Origin: Clonostachys chloroleuca
Lineage: Eukaryota; Ascomycota; Sordariomycetes; Hypocreales; Bionectriaceae
Direction of reading: 5' to 3'
DNA: 64,000 nt
Assembly (NCBI GenBank): GCA_037952775.1
Contig: JBANAY010000003.1
Span: 34,286,001-34,350,000 of the forward strand
A program made the position numbers and the translations under genes. Shown here piece after piece: positions 44,032-56,195 of this stretch. Below the pieces are notes generated by a model that was given only the letters and a program-made list of their open reading frames with translations, was not told where the DNA came from and did not search any database. Within the stretch, counting starts at the first letter, position 1, and each line of letters opens with the position of its first letter.

Positions 44032-46318
44032 TCAAGCTGCATTAGAGGTAAGCTTAATGCTGGTCTGTCTTGCGGTAAGGATCTGGCGATGTCTCGTCTC
44101 GGAAGCTCTGGTCTGAACCCGGGTCAACCCTTCCATCCCGTCCTTGTCTGACATCGAGGCTGCCCAGCCTTCCACGCCCCTAGGGACTGAGGCCTTCTCA
44201 TCACGCCGTGCGGAGAGATAGAAGAAGTCATGGATAAAACTACGCTCCAGGTTCCTGGGCTTTCCATCCTCGGTCCAGAAGCGCTCCTCGCTGAGTTCCC
44301 TTGATAGGTGCCGGCGGAAGTATCGATCCTGGATAACCCACCAAGCTCGCCAGGCGCAGATGATGAACATGGTGAGGGGGATAGCAATAGTCCAGTATAC
44401 CCAAAACTGGTGGCTCAGGATCTCATCCGACTCTGGCTCATCACGAGCGCTGGCGGCGGCGGTCTTGTCATCGTCCTTGCTGGGTGCCAGCCAGTCGAAC
44501 ATGGACATGCCAAACAGAGTGCCGATGAACTCTCCGGGGAGGAATATGGCTGTGATGACGGCCAGGGCTTTCATCGAGGCACTGTCTCTGGTGGATGCTA
44601 CCGCCATCCGGGCATTCAACGTTGTCCTCTTGGGCCATTCTACTGTAGATCTGTGTGGTGTGAGCAAACTTATCCTCATTTTGATTCCGTCTCCTTCACA
44701 ATATAATACTCACGATATCGATTTGGGCGCGGCACCTGGCTTCAGCCATGCGTCGTTCCGTCTCCAAACTCATCGACAGGCGGAGCAGACCCTCCAGGTA
44801 CTGCCTAAGCTCATGCCAATGGATGCTGAGCTCGCCAGCACTATCAGAAGTGAAGGGGGTGGCAATACCAGGGGACAAGGGTTCCAGGCCAGGAACTTGA
44901 AGGGTCGGCAGAGGCGAGGGTTGCCTCTCAAAGTTCCCAAACCTGTCGCCGCCCATGTTCAAGTCTTTGACGGATGACGCGTAACCAAAGGCAGAAACTC
45001 GGTCAGACAGCTCATCACCGGAGAGCATCAGAATTTTGACAGCCCGCTCCATCCAGCGAATCGTATCAAGCAACTTGATGGTACCTCTGAGGACTTCGTG
45101 GGCTCTCCTCATGAGACTTGCCATGTTCATTGGGCCGTAGTGGTCAACCTTGCTGTCATCTCTGCTTAGGTTAGAGTGTCGCCTTGACAGTTTCTCCATG
45201 CCTGACCCAGACCCGTGGGCGCCGATGATCAATTGCTCCAGATGAATGACATCCAGTGTATTCTCAGCGACAGCTTCCTCGCAGCGCACGAAATCGACTT
45301 GCAAAAGAATGACGGGCATAACGAGAGGGTGTGCCCAGTGATCTCGGCACGACTCGAGACGATGGTCATATTCATCATCTAGCTCATCTAGTCTGTGTCT
45401 ACGGGGTTCCCATGACTGTCTAATCAATATTGTTGTTGACTGGGTATCAACATTGTATGTCATAGAAAGAAAGTCACATGGGGTTTGTGGCGTTTCTGAG
45501 AACGATAGAATGAGACCTAGTTGGTAGTTCATTAGCTCTTGAGATGTGACTTGTTATGCCTTGATCCAACACTCACTCAGCACTGAGCGGTCTCTCGACC
45601 AAAATCGGGACTCGGTTGCAACTCGGGTTGCGTATTGCAAAGTCGCCGGATGGAGATCAAGGTCAGCAAGATCCTCAGCAGTCATACTGAGTTGATCTGG
45701 TGCGCCAGCCAATCTGGAGCTGCGGCGAAAGCAGATTCTGCCAGATTTGAGTTACGTGCTGCGTCAAAAGTAGAGAATGAGGTAAAATTGCTTACACTCT
45801 GCGAACACGGCCAAGCATGCCCCCCACAGAGTCATCCTGGGGATCATTTTCATCATCAGCTGCTGTAAAATTGCCCTACTAAGCTGTTAGCTTGATATCA
45901 AGAATAAAGCTGATGCTTGCTTGGAAAAGATTGCATAAAACAGCGCGAACTATTGCTGGTTTAAATTAAAAGAAACTGGTATAGAACGTACGTTACGATC
46001 CAGCCTATGGCCATGCCTGAAGGCAAGGTCCAACATGGCGGCCCCAGAGGTATGGTCTTTACTATACCGGTGGGCTATATGATTATCACCATGTTGTGGC
46101 CATTTATACTTGCCTGACGCTGCATCATGAGATGAATCATCTATCTTCCGATAGACAACATATTCATCATATTCGACCTGGGAACGCGCATTTGCGCCAG
46201 TGAGAAGAATCTGGCTAGCGCAGGACCGCTGGTCATAGTTAAAAAGATCGGAGCCGTAACGAATCGGCTGGGCAGTCTTGTTGGAGATATTAGAACGGAT
46301 GGACGCATTGGAAGACAT
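44032..46318 (-). CDS. CorA-like two-helix membrane protein, five exons, possible frameshift
   Basis: Exons 46318-45992, 45875-45796, 45719-45577, 45516-44714 and 44650-44032. The hydrophilic N-terminal two thirds end in a long helical region (WHELRQYLEGLLRLSMSLET). Two membrane helices follow, ALAVITAIFLPGEFIGTLFG and VYWTIAIPLTMFIICAWRAW, the CorA layout, but the CorA GMN motif is GMS here, so magnesium transport is doubtful. Exon 5 as spliced is out of frame: IYSRMAQEDN and LNARMAVASTRDS, contiguous in relatives as I recall them, lie in different frames and need one base fewer near 44619-44624 (about 656 aa). Alternatively an AAG acceptor at 44629 keeps the frame and deletes that block. 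Confidence 0.78.
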
Positions 46319-48271
46319 GACGGTGCTCCATGCTTGTGCGCATGATTTTAGGTTGGATGGACGGGGACGTTGAGCTCGAAGAGACGAAGCAAACGAAATT
46401 GTCGATTCAAAGACGATATCTAAGAGCAAAAGCGCTCACTCTCTAAGGGAACATTTGATCAATTTATACTCAGCCTCGAAGCCGCTCCAAGATTGGCGGG
46501 TTCAACGCCAAGAGATTGGGCTCGCCCAGCTGGAGTTTCAATATTATTCATACGGGGATTCTCGCCCGAACACTTGCAGATCCATCCATTCACATTGCTT
46601 CATCGACTGCGATCCCCAGTCTGATGTGGGGACATATTCCCGGACTCCATGCTGCTGACGGACATGTGACGCTCCGGATTGTGGCTTTGCGTCGGATACG
46701 ACGGCACTCGGCCGACGGCGAGGAAGATGGGCTGCTACTCTCGGTGCCATACCCCAGGATCAGAGGCGGCCGTGGCCAGATATGTAACGGCCCCCGGGAA
46801 ATGGGCGCTGGATGACCGGGTGATGTCTCCCACATCGCCTCGAAGCGATCTCAGCCCAATGTCACGTGAGGGCTGGGATGTGCGCGCACCTGCCTAACCT
46901 AGACGCACCTTAGGACATGCATGGCTACATGTATCGTGTACGAAAGTCGATGAGAATTGTACATGGCTTTGTAAGTATCCAGTACACACTAACTTTAAGC
47001 TTAATTCCACTCGCCTCTTGCTGGCTCGTACTTCCGCCATCCAACTTCCACCATCAAGTGGGCTTGTAGCTCCCTTGACTGACTCCGCCCCTTCGAAGAA
47101 TGTGCCTCATTTAATGACCACCAAAGTCCCTCCCTGTGCAGACTCACAAGTCACAGGAACTGGAGGCCACTATGCCATTGCATTTGTCGAGATGGAGACG
47201 AGGTGCCAACAGAAGGGTCCCGGCCCTGCAGGGAACCGCATTGGTCCAGCTTCGCCTCATTGCCCTGGCTCTGGAGGATGGGGTGGGTGGAGGAAAGGGA
47301 AGCAGAAGCAGCAATATCCAGCCTCCCTGACAAGGTGGCCCGCACTGCCTCAGCCCCCTTTCGTTCCTGGATTTTGATGTTGCACTTCCATAAGCAGTGG
47401 ATGCCAGCCATACAACGGGACTATTGTCGATCGCTGACTTTGCCCCTGGGAGGGATTGCAATGTATAGGCTATAGGAACAATGTGCTGTCGCCTATTGAA
47501 ACCTAACCCAGGATCGGAATGATGCGACTCGAGTGAGTGATCCCGTCCTCTGTCCCGATCTTTAGGAGCCAGCCACGCCGACGGCAAACTTACCGTCTCC
47601 AGGTGTGTTGTCGGCAACTCAGCCGTCCACGCAAACAACTAACAAGCAAACTGGGGCTACTTGTCCATTGCTCGATATTGATCTTGTTGTCTTAGTCCTC
47701 GCGTCACAGTAAGGCGACGGGGACGTCTCACGGGCCGCGATATGGTCATCCAGGTTGATTGCTACGAGCAAAGGTCTTTCTCCCATCCGCTGCATGCTTC
47801 GTGTAATTCTTCTCGAGAGAGATCTCCACCGACCATATTCCAGGACCGTTAGTAACATTGGTCTCCACTGCCCGACTGACACCAGCTGTCAACAACCGAT
47901 GACCGTTGCAGTCCAAATGGGTGGCTGCCCATTCCAGAGAGCGGCCATTCCATCTGTCTTGGTGAGACGTCCCACCAAAAATATGTCCATGTCTACTATC
48001 AGTCTCTCTTCACACGGAACTCAGGCTAGCAAAAAAACGTATTCAAGAACCGTGTCTGCTTCTCACTTTCGCTATTGTTCAGTGACATCTCTTCTGGTGC
48101 CTAGGTGTTCAATTGTCTTCCATCAGACCTACCTCCTTCGCTTCCAGAAGAATCCTCATACCCTCCACCTCACAAGGCTTGCCTTCTACATTCGTTTGGT
48201 TAACTTGGATTCTGCTTTCACTCGTTATTCCCCAAGAGTCAGCTTCGTGGTAGCTTCGAAGCCTAGCTACC
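46319..48271. promoter_or_regulatory. 2-kb divergent promoter region, CorA-like / chitinase
   Basis: No supported gene; many short frames with no domain. The last few hundred bases before 48272 are pyrimidine-rich, as expected for a secreted-enzyme promoter and leader. Confidence 0.5.
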
Positions 48272-50078
48272 ATGCTCACGGCTTCTTTGATTATCGCGCT
48301 TCTGGCGCCAGTTGCCCTGGCAGAACAGGCCGACTTACTTCCAAGAGGCTGCCCAGATGGAACAGTCACTACTGTCATCACTTCTCTCACTACTACCACG
48401 CAGTCTGTCCGTAGCGCAGCCCCAATTCCCCCCAAATCAGCACAAAAACTCCCATGTCCTTGTGACTCATCTAGTTATGATCTACCCAATTATGACTACT
48501 ACTCTCCTGCTCCAGGTCAGACTTCCTCACAGAACTCCGTTCGCCCTGGAGTGATCTTTTCTACCTCTACGCCTCGAGCAACTCCTGGCACACCCGGTTA
48601 CTCTCCTGGGCCTCAGACGCCGCTTGGTTATGCTCCAAGTGGTGTCAGATCCGGGTTCATAACTTCCACCGTTCCATCGCCTACTCCGAGCCGGATCGTA
48701 ACAACACTCGTCTCTGGCAAGAGCACGACTCCGACTCCGACTCCAACTCCGTTGCCGCCACCAGTCAGTGGCCCCAAGAACATGCTCTACTTTGGTGCTT
48801 GGTAAGCTCGGCCGCTATCTCTCACTATTCAAGGTTGGCTTTGCTAATTCTAAGAACAGGTCCATCTATGGCCAAAAGTTCCGGCCCCAGGATATGTCTG
48901 TAAATAAAGTGTCGCACATTCTATACGCCTTTGGAGATATCGGATCAGATGGGAGCGTGTGAGTTTCCTTACTCCTATATCGAGAGTTTCTATATTTCCA
49001 CCCAAGATACTAATTGACAATATTGATAGAATCTCTGCGGATCCCTGGGCAGATTATCAAATTCGCTACTCGGGAGATTCTCAGGAATCCTCAGGTTCCA
49101 ACGCGTACGGAAACGTAAAAGCAGCTCTATCTGCTCAAGCAAAAGTACCGAAACCTCAAGACCCTGCTTTCCATCGGTGGCTACACCTACTCCCAGCAAG
49201 GAAAGTTCCAGGCTGCAGCAAACACGGCAGCCGGCCGCCAACGATTTGCATCGAGTGCGGTTCAGCTCATGAGTGACTGGGGTTTCGATGGCCTTGACAT
49301 TGATTGGGAGTACCCCGAGAATCAGGCTGATGCCAGTAACTTTGTGCTCCTGCTCCAGGCTTGCCGAGCAGCTCTCGACAAGTATGCGAAGGACAACAGC
49401 CAAAACTACCGCTACCCCCTCACGATCGCCGTTTCAGCCGGCCCTGAAAAGTATAAACTCCTAAACATGAAGGCCATGGATCAATACGTTGATACGTGGA
49501 ACCTGATGGCCTACGACTATGCTGGTAGTTGGGACACTACTACTGGGCACGCCGCCAATCTATTCTACAGCAGTGCCAACCCGCAGAGCACCAAGTTCAA
49601 CACCGACCAGGCTGTCAAGGACTACATTAAGGGTGGAGTCTCACCTAGCAAGATCGTTCTGGGACTGCCTCTGTACGGACGCTCGTTCCTCAATACCGTC
49701 GCGCAGCCGGGTCAGCCCTACCAGGGAGTCGCCTCAAACACCGGCTCCGATCCTGGCGTCTGGCTCTACCGCGACCTCCCGCGCCAGGGCGCTCAGGTCA
49801 AGATCGACACCCAAGCCGGGGCAGCGTGGTCCTATGATGCCACCACCAAGGAGCTCGTGTCGTTCGACAACGTCCCCGTGGGCCTGATGAAGGCCGACTA
49901 CATCCGCAAGCAAGGGCTCGGCGGCGCCATGTTCTGGGAGGCCGCCGGCGATAAGACGGGCGGGGAGAGTCTTGTCGGGGCTGTTGGCGACGCCATGGGG
50001 TCGCTGGAGCTCTCCAACAACATGCTCGACTACCCCCAGAGTCGATACAGCAACATCCGCAACAAGATGAAGGTCTAG
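48272..50078 (+). CDS. GH18 chitinase (class V), secreted, frameshift in the catalytic domain
   Basis: It hydrolyses beta-1,4 chitin chains, likely in wall remodelling or chitin use. Exons 48272-48801, 48860-48958 and 49030-50078. A signal peptide MLTASLIIALLAPVALA starts the protein, then a Thr/Ser/Pro-rich linker (TTPTPTPTPLPPPVSGP) and the GH18 barrel: MLYFGAWSIYGQKF, HILYAFGDIG, LLSIGGYTYSQQGKF, catalytic DGLDIDWEY (acid Glu about residue 303), MAYDYAGSWD and MFWEAAGDK. Having the Ser/Thr region before the barrel is unusual. NAYGNVK and QLYLLKQKY are in different frames; removing one A from the A4 run at 49117-49120 restores about 558 aa. Without it the gene would be broken before the active site. 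Confidence 0.9.
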
Positions 50079-50238
50079 ATGTTGCCCCCCCTCAGTAGAT
50101 GAGAAAAAAAAAAGATATTTCAGGGTGGCAGCTTGAGGACTGGTAAGACCTCGACACGAAGGATGTCATAAGGAAGCTGGAGGTGTTTGGAAATGATTTC
50201 AGGGACAGTTTTAGCGGCGTGCAATGTTTGCTTTTGGC

Positions 50239-50277
<39 letters not shown>

Positions 50278-50886
50278 GTCAACTGATTTTACGGACCTAC
50301 TCACCGCATTGCATGGTTTTACGAGCATACAGTATCTGGTATCCAAGTGTCGAGACTACTTGTGCTCATCGATACAGTAGTAGTAATATGGCGTTTCTAG
50401 TGTTCGCTTAAGTAGCGAGAAATCATAACAAATTATTCCTACCTCATCTATTATCAAAGCCCTGGTCTCACCGCGGAGGCGCTCACATAACACATCAAAA
50501 GTTGAACAATAAGTGAATAGAAACCGCGAATATCCATTGATAACCGACTCCCCGTCCAAATTCTACCAAAGTACATATAAATGCAATAGAGTCGCGATAC
50601 AAGAAACGGCAATAGGTGTAAAAAAAGAAAGAAAAGGGAGAAGGTAGCCAACGCCTCTCTCTGCCTGCCCACATACGCGTGTTGCGGGTTTTATATCCAC
50701 GCCATTCTCCGTCGTTGTCCGTCAAATCTTCCACGCTGCCTGTCGATATCTGTTTATATTTATCCTTTCTCCTTCTTTGAACCCCATTACACAGCTCATT
50801 CCAGAAACCAAAACCAGGTCTTCACAGAAGCCCTGCTCCATCCCTGCAGAACGCGCACCCCGAGTCACCATTTCAAGTCACAATGC
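50079..50886. other. Intergenic between convergent genes, with T33 run
   Basis: 3' regions of the chitinase and Ssr4 genes. It contains an uninterrupted T33 tract. No gene supported. Confidence 0.6.
50244..50276. repeat. Homopolymer T33
   Basis: Thirty-three uninterrupted T residues 166 bp downstream of the chitinase stop. On the minus strand it is a long A tract. It may be a simple mononucleotide repeat or a trace of an inserted poly(A) tail; no flanking target duplication was noticed. Confidence 0.9.
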
Positions 50887-53161
50887 CTACAGGTCTTGCC
50901 CTGGTGTTCCAGTTGTGTCCACGCCGTGGAAAGCCTCGCCGAAGGCAGAGTCTTCAATGTCCATCTGAAGATCAAGCCCATCACCCAGCTCACCTGCTGA
51001 CCCATCGAGACCAGGTGTATCAAAGTTAGCCAAAGCGTCTCCTGCGGTATCGAGATCCCCCAACGAGCTGAAATCATTCTGGTCAAATGTCGCAGAGCCT
51101 GGGTCAGTAACGGCAGGGGTGGCAGCAGCTGAAAGGGGCTTTGAAGGTATGGCAGATGCTTTAGGGGTGCCCTCATTTGCCCCCGAAGGAGTGCCTCCCG
51201 TCCCGTTCCCAGCATCATTACTTGCGGCTTCCTTCGGAACAACTACCCAATCCCCGCTACCGGTCCCTTGATCCGGTGCTAAATCGGATGTGTCAGTACC
51301 GCCCATGGCAGTATCTTTCGCCTCTGATTGTGCTCCCGACTGTGGTTGTGTCTGAAACTGTGAGGGAGGCTGCTGCTGTTGCTGAGCCTGAGATGTGGCA
51401 ACAGCGGGCGATGCGGCGGCATTAATATTCGATGGTGTTGCCGCATTCGAGTGAGCTGCTGATAGTTGGGGCTGAGGAGTAGGGAAGCTGTTGACAGGTG
51501 TCGATGTCGAGGAAAACCCAGTGTGCATCTGATCCAAAAGTCCTGCAGCGGTTCCTCCCATATCAATATCGGATTCACCAAGCATGATTCCACTGTTTTG
51601 CGAGCCATTTTGGGAGCCGTTCTGAGATGCCTGCCGAGACATCTGTGTAGGTTGAGTTGGCTGAACGGGTTGAGGGGCTGGAGCCTGATAACCTCCAGTT
51701 TCCACACATTTCACGCTAGGTCTGCTCTCGATTTTGAGCCCAGTTGCCGTCTCTGTCTCCTTCACCACATCCTCTGTTGCCTTCTTTTTCGACTCTTCGC
51801 TCGAGTTTCCGTTGGTAGGTCTCCATAGCTCAGTCCCAGAGTCTTCCGCGTCCCGAAGTTCCCTTTCTTTGAGTCGTAAAGTCGACATCTTCTTCATATC
51901 AGCGAGAAGGTCTTCATGAGCCTTTTTCATGGCATCCATGGCTGCCTGTTCCGCCTTGATGTGTTCGTCAACCCGCTTACGGAACTCGTCCGCTTTCCCG
52001 GCGTCCAGTCGCCCAACATAGGCCTTATCAGTGGACTGACTGAAGGCATCACCACCGTGAGAAGTGAAAATTCCCTCTGTCAAAGATGCCAATTCTCCCT
52101 TGAGGCCAAGGCCCAGGTCTGCAGGGGTAATCTGGTTGATCCGGTAGGGCGAAGATAGAATCTCTTCCATCCACTCGTGGTTTTGCTGATAGCGGCCGAG
52201 TGAAATCTCTCTTGGGGTCAGATGGTCGAACATGTCGCCCCGAGAGGTGTCCTCATCATCATCAAAGGCTCCCTCCATTGGGATCGCTCCATGGAACTGA
52301 GGGGGTTGTTGTTGAGCGTGGCCTTGAGAGTGGCGAGCACGCTTGGCAGGAGGGCCAGGCACGGGCTGCGGTGGGTATGCCATCTGTTGAGGGACACCGC
52401 GAGGTGCCATCTGAGGTTCCATTTGCTGGCGAGTCAGCTCAGGGAGTGAAGGCCAGTTGGCGCGATCGGAAAGCATGAACTCTTTTCGACGAATCTGACC
52501 CGCCCGTTGCAGATACTGTCTCTGCTGCATGGCAGCATGAACACGCTGGTCATACGGGATCATCGTCACAGGCATCGTGTCGTTCGGGTCGGAAGGTCCA
52601 TAGTGAACAATGAACAGGTTCGAGTCAGGTTGGGGCTGGGCGGGATGGCCAGGAACGGGAACCAATCGGAATCTTCGTCGAGCGTGTTGCGCATACTGTT
52701 CCCCAGGAATATAACCAGCCTTTAGATAGTAGATTTCGAGATGCTGGTCAAATAGTTAGCTATGTAATGTATCCGGGATATTGTCGCTCTCCTACCAGGC
52801 CATTGCCCAAGTCATGCTTATATAGCTGCTCGGGTGGTGCCCACACGAACCCATCAGAAGCGAAGTTAGTCCCAAGCCTCTGGAGGGGCTGCCAGGTCAT
52901 GAGAACCGTCCCATCTGCGGGCTTATCGAGGTATGTCCAGAAAAAGGGCGCCTTGTCGCGAGCAACGTGAGGAGCATTCATCAGCCATTTCGCAACATCT
53001 TGGAGGTTAATGTGGGAAACGGCAGGGTATCGAAACGAGGACACGAGGTGGACATGTTGCATCTGCTAGTTATTAGCAATCAAGCTCATCGAGTGGAAGT
53101 ACAGATAGAGATGGCGCACCAGGTCCTGGGGGACGCTGAGACTGGGGTCTGGTTGGCTCAT
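50887..53161 (-). CDS. Ssr4-like subunit of SWI/SNF and RSC (DUF1750)
   Basis: A chromatin-remodelling complex subunit first defined in fission yeast. Exons 53161-53120, 53062-52796 and 52743-50887 give 721 aa. The N-terminal DUF1750 fold is clear: MQHVHLVSSFRYPAVSHINL, KAPFFWTYLDKPADGTVLMT-W, then LEIYYLKAGYIPGEQYAQHA and RRRFRLV. A middle section holds EISLGRYQQNHEWMEEILSS and PYRIN, and the C-terminal third is Gln/Ser/Pro/Gly-rich with acidic ends (LGDLDTAGDALANFDTPGLD). Exon 1 encodes only 14 residues; its 57-nt intron has GTGCGC donor and CTAATAA branch site. All exons are phase 0 and need no correction. Confidence 0.92.
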
Positions 53162-54202
53162 GCTGAATCGTCCGTCGTCGCCTTCGCGGTCGCGATCGAG
53201 GAAACACGGAGAAGATGCAATTCGCGAAAGAGGAAAGAAAAATCGACCTGGGTCTTTCTATGTGGGCAAGCTCCGCGTACCGCACGGCAATTAATCGAAG
53301 GGCCGTATTGTCGATCGATGGATACGCAGTCACATGGACGTCGTGGCCAGTCAGAAAGCGAATGAAGCTACCGCTTCTTTGATGGATGCAATTGCGCAGG
53401 TGCTGCGCGCGCCGCTCCAAAATTCCTCGCGACAGACAGGCAGGCCAACCGGCCAATCAAACTGCGGGACTGGCTGAGGTGGAGAAAAATGGAACCGCGC
53501 CGAAAAGGCACTTTTTAGGTCCATTATCCACAAAAATTCAGGCACATGCTTAGTAACCCTGCTTCTTAACTTCCCAGGAAGTCCTCTTCTCGTATATCCT
53601 TTTTAGACGCTCGCAAGATGTCCTGCATAATGCCTCTGGTCATTTTTACTTATTAAATGCACACAGTGACAATAGCTAAATAATTCTATTTGAGCCTTGC
53701 AAACATTATACGGAAGACTTTCGTTGCTTCATGACATTAATCTTACCAAAGTTTCGACCCCAGACGAGTGATGCACCCTAACATACACAAAGGTAATGAC
53801 GGGAGTACAGAGAGAGAGCACGCAAACAGCACAGAAAGGTTTAAGAAGTTGTCGTATTATCGTTATCTATGTTCCACGTTGTCCGTCAGTCCCATGACTC
53901 CTTTTCCCCGCGTTCGTTGCTACAACCTGACCTTCAGGTCATACAACTGCCCCAGTTACGAATATTCCTCCCATCTGCAGATGCGGATGAAAACAGCGGC
54001 GTATCCCAACGATATCCTTATGCTCGTCATGATATGGCATATTCAAAACGAACTAGAGCTGCCCTGCCCAGGATATTTATATGTAATTTTTTTGAGCAAC
54101 GGCGAGAGTGATCTCTTCCTTCCATTCCACTGGTTATAAAAAAAAGTTCAAAGAAAAAAAAAGTTCAAAGAAAAAAAAAGCTTCCAATCTTCACCATCTG
54201 AA
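53162..54202. other. Intergenic
   Basis: Promoter of Ssr4 and the 3' region of the 6-phosphogluconate dehydrogenase gene. Just before 54203 lies a short tandem A-rich repeat. No gene supported. Confidence 0.6.
54137..54180. repeat. A-rich 17-bp tandem repeat
   Basis: The unit AAAAAAAAAGTTCAAAG is repeated about two and a half times immediately downstream of the 6-phosphogluconate dehydrogenase stop (on its 3' UTR side). Confidence 0.7.
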
Positions 54203-56195
54203 TTATGCCTGGTAGGTAGAAGCAGAAACATTGCCACCACGTCCAGTCCAGTTGACGTGGATGTCCTGTCCAACAGGGTACTTCTCGGTGGCAGCCTCGG
54301 GCTTCACACGGAAAGTGTGGGCACCGAAGTAGTCACGCTGGGCCTGCAGGAGGTTGGCAGGGAGGTCCTTGGTGCGGTAACCATCGAACCACGACAGAGC
54401 AGTGGAGAAAGCTGGGGTTGGGATACCGATGAGGGCAGCCTTGGACACAACGTCTCTCCAGCCGGGCTGGGCCTTGTTGATGGCGTTGTTGAAGAAGTCA
54501 TCAAAGAGCAGGTTCTGGAGGTCGGGCTGCTTGCGGTAAGCAGCAGTAATGTCCTTGAGGAAGACGGAACGGATGATGCAGCCACCACGCCACATGAGGG
54601 CGATGGAAGGCTTGTTCAGCTTCCACTTGTACTCCTTAGCGGCCTCCTGCATCAGCATGAAACCCTGGGCATAAGAGACAATCTTGGAGGCATAGAGGGC
54701 CTGCTCAAGGTCGTCGAGAAACTGCGCGCGATCGCCCTCGAACTTGGCGGAGCGGCTGACGAACTGGAGCTTCTGGGAGGCGACAGTGCGCTCATCCTTG
54801 ATGCTGGACAAGCATCGTCCGAGGACAGCCTCGGCAATAAGAGTAACGGGCATGCCAAGGTCAAGGGCGTTGATGGCAGTCCACTTGCCAGTACCCTTCT
54901 GGCCGGCCTTGTCCAGGATCTTCTCGACAAGAGCAGTGCCGTCGTCGTCGTTGAAGTACAGAATATCGCGGGTGATTTCAATCAGGAAAGAATCCAGAAC
55001 ACCGGTGTTCCACTTGGCGAAAACATCACCAATCTCCTTGCTGGTCAGTCCAAGGCCTCTCTTCATGATGTCGTAGGCCTAAACAAATGATCAGTTCCAC
55101 AATGCTCTTTCCATATCCCAGGGAACATTTACGCACCTCGCAAATAAGCTGCATGTCACCGTACTCAATACCGTTGTGGACCATCTTGACGTAGTGACCA
55201 GCACCCTCGTCACCGACCCAGTCACAGCAGGCTTCGCCGTCGCTCTTAGCGGCAATGTCCTGGAACATGTCCTTGATGTGAGGCCAAGCCTCCTCGTTAC
55301 CACCGGGCATCATGGAAGGACCAGTGCGAGCACCATCCTCACCACCGGAGACACCGGAGCCGACGAATCTGAGGTTCTTCTCGGCAAGGTAGCGAGAGCG
55401 GCGGTTGGAGTCGGGGAAGTGGGAGTTACCACCGTCAATGATGATATCGCCAGCATCAAGGAGGGGAATGAGCTTCTCAATCCACTCATCAACAGCGGCA
55501 CCGGCCTGGACGAGCAGCATGACACGGCGGGGGGACTTAAGCTTGCTGACAAACTCCTCAATGGTGTCAGCACCGACGATGGACTTGCCCTTGGCCTCAT
55601 TCTCGAGGAATCGGTGGACCTTGGAGACAGTTCGGTTGAAGGCGGCAATGGTGTAGCCGTGGTCGGCGAAGTTCAGGATCAGGTTCTGTCCCCTAGATAC
55701 GAGCATTGCGGTTAGTATGAACAAACCAGATGTAGAGGTCATTGGGGTCAGGATAAACTTACATGACAGCCAGGCCAATGAGACCCAGATCCGCGCTTGG
55801 AGTATTGTTAGCATTTTTCGACGAAGAGGTTGCCGCAGCAGAAATTGAAGCATGTGAGGATGGGGGACCGCCAAGCTTGATGTTTGCTAGGCGGGCACTG
55901 GTATGATATCATAAGCAATGTCCAGACCAGTAGCCCGACTGCGGGAAAGGGGATGTGCAAAGGGATCAGAAAATCCATTGATTGAATCAATTGCCAAGCT
56001 CGAGCTCCTCCACCATTGGAACAATAAAGAGCTCCCAAAGGAGAGGCAGCTTTGGATCAAGAGCAATGGCAGCTGTAAGATTTGACTTTTGGGGCGGGGT
56101 GGCGGGGTAATCACAGCAGCGGTAAGCTCAAGGTGGGTGAGGGAGGAGGGGGAGCTCAAGGACAGACGTGTCGCGACTTACACGGCGCCAGACAT
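54203..56195 (-). CDS. 6-phosphogluconate dehydrogenase, decarboxylating
   Basis: The NADP-dependent oxidative decarboxylation of 6-phosphogluconate to ribulose-5-phosphate in the pentose phosphate pathway, cytosolic. Exons 56195-56182, 55795-55763, 55692-55137 and 55078-54203 give 492 aa, the eukaryotic length. The spliced start MSGAVADLGLIGLAVMGQ-N builds the Rossmann GLAVMG motif from three exons. Also seen: FNRTVSKV, IDGGNSHFPDSNRR, FVGSGVSGGEDGARTGPSM, the catalytic KMVHNGIEYGDMQLICE and GTGKWTAINALDLGMPV. The first intron is 386 nt, far longer than others here. Codon bias produces a 277-codon antisense shadow frame. With NAD kinase at the other end of the window it represents NADPH supply, though the two are not neighbours. 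Confidence 0.98.

Noticed and set aside
54257..55090. 277-codon plus-strand open frame
   Set aside because: Antisense to the conserved last exon of 6-phosphogluconate dehydrogenase; it arises from strong codon bias and encodes no known domain.
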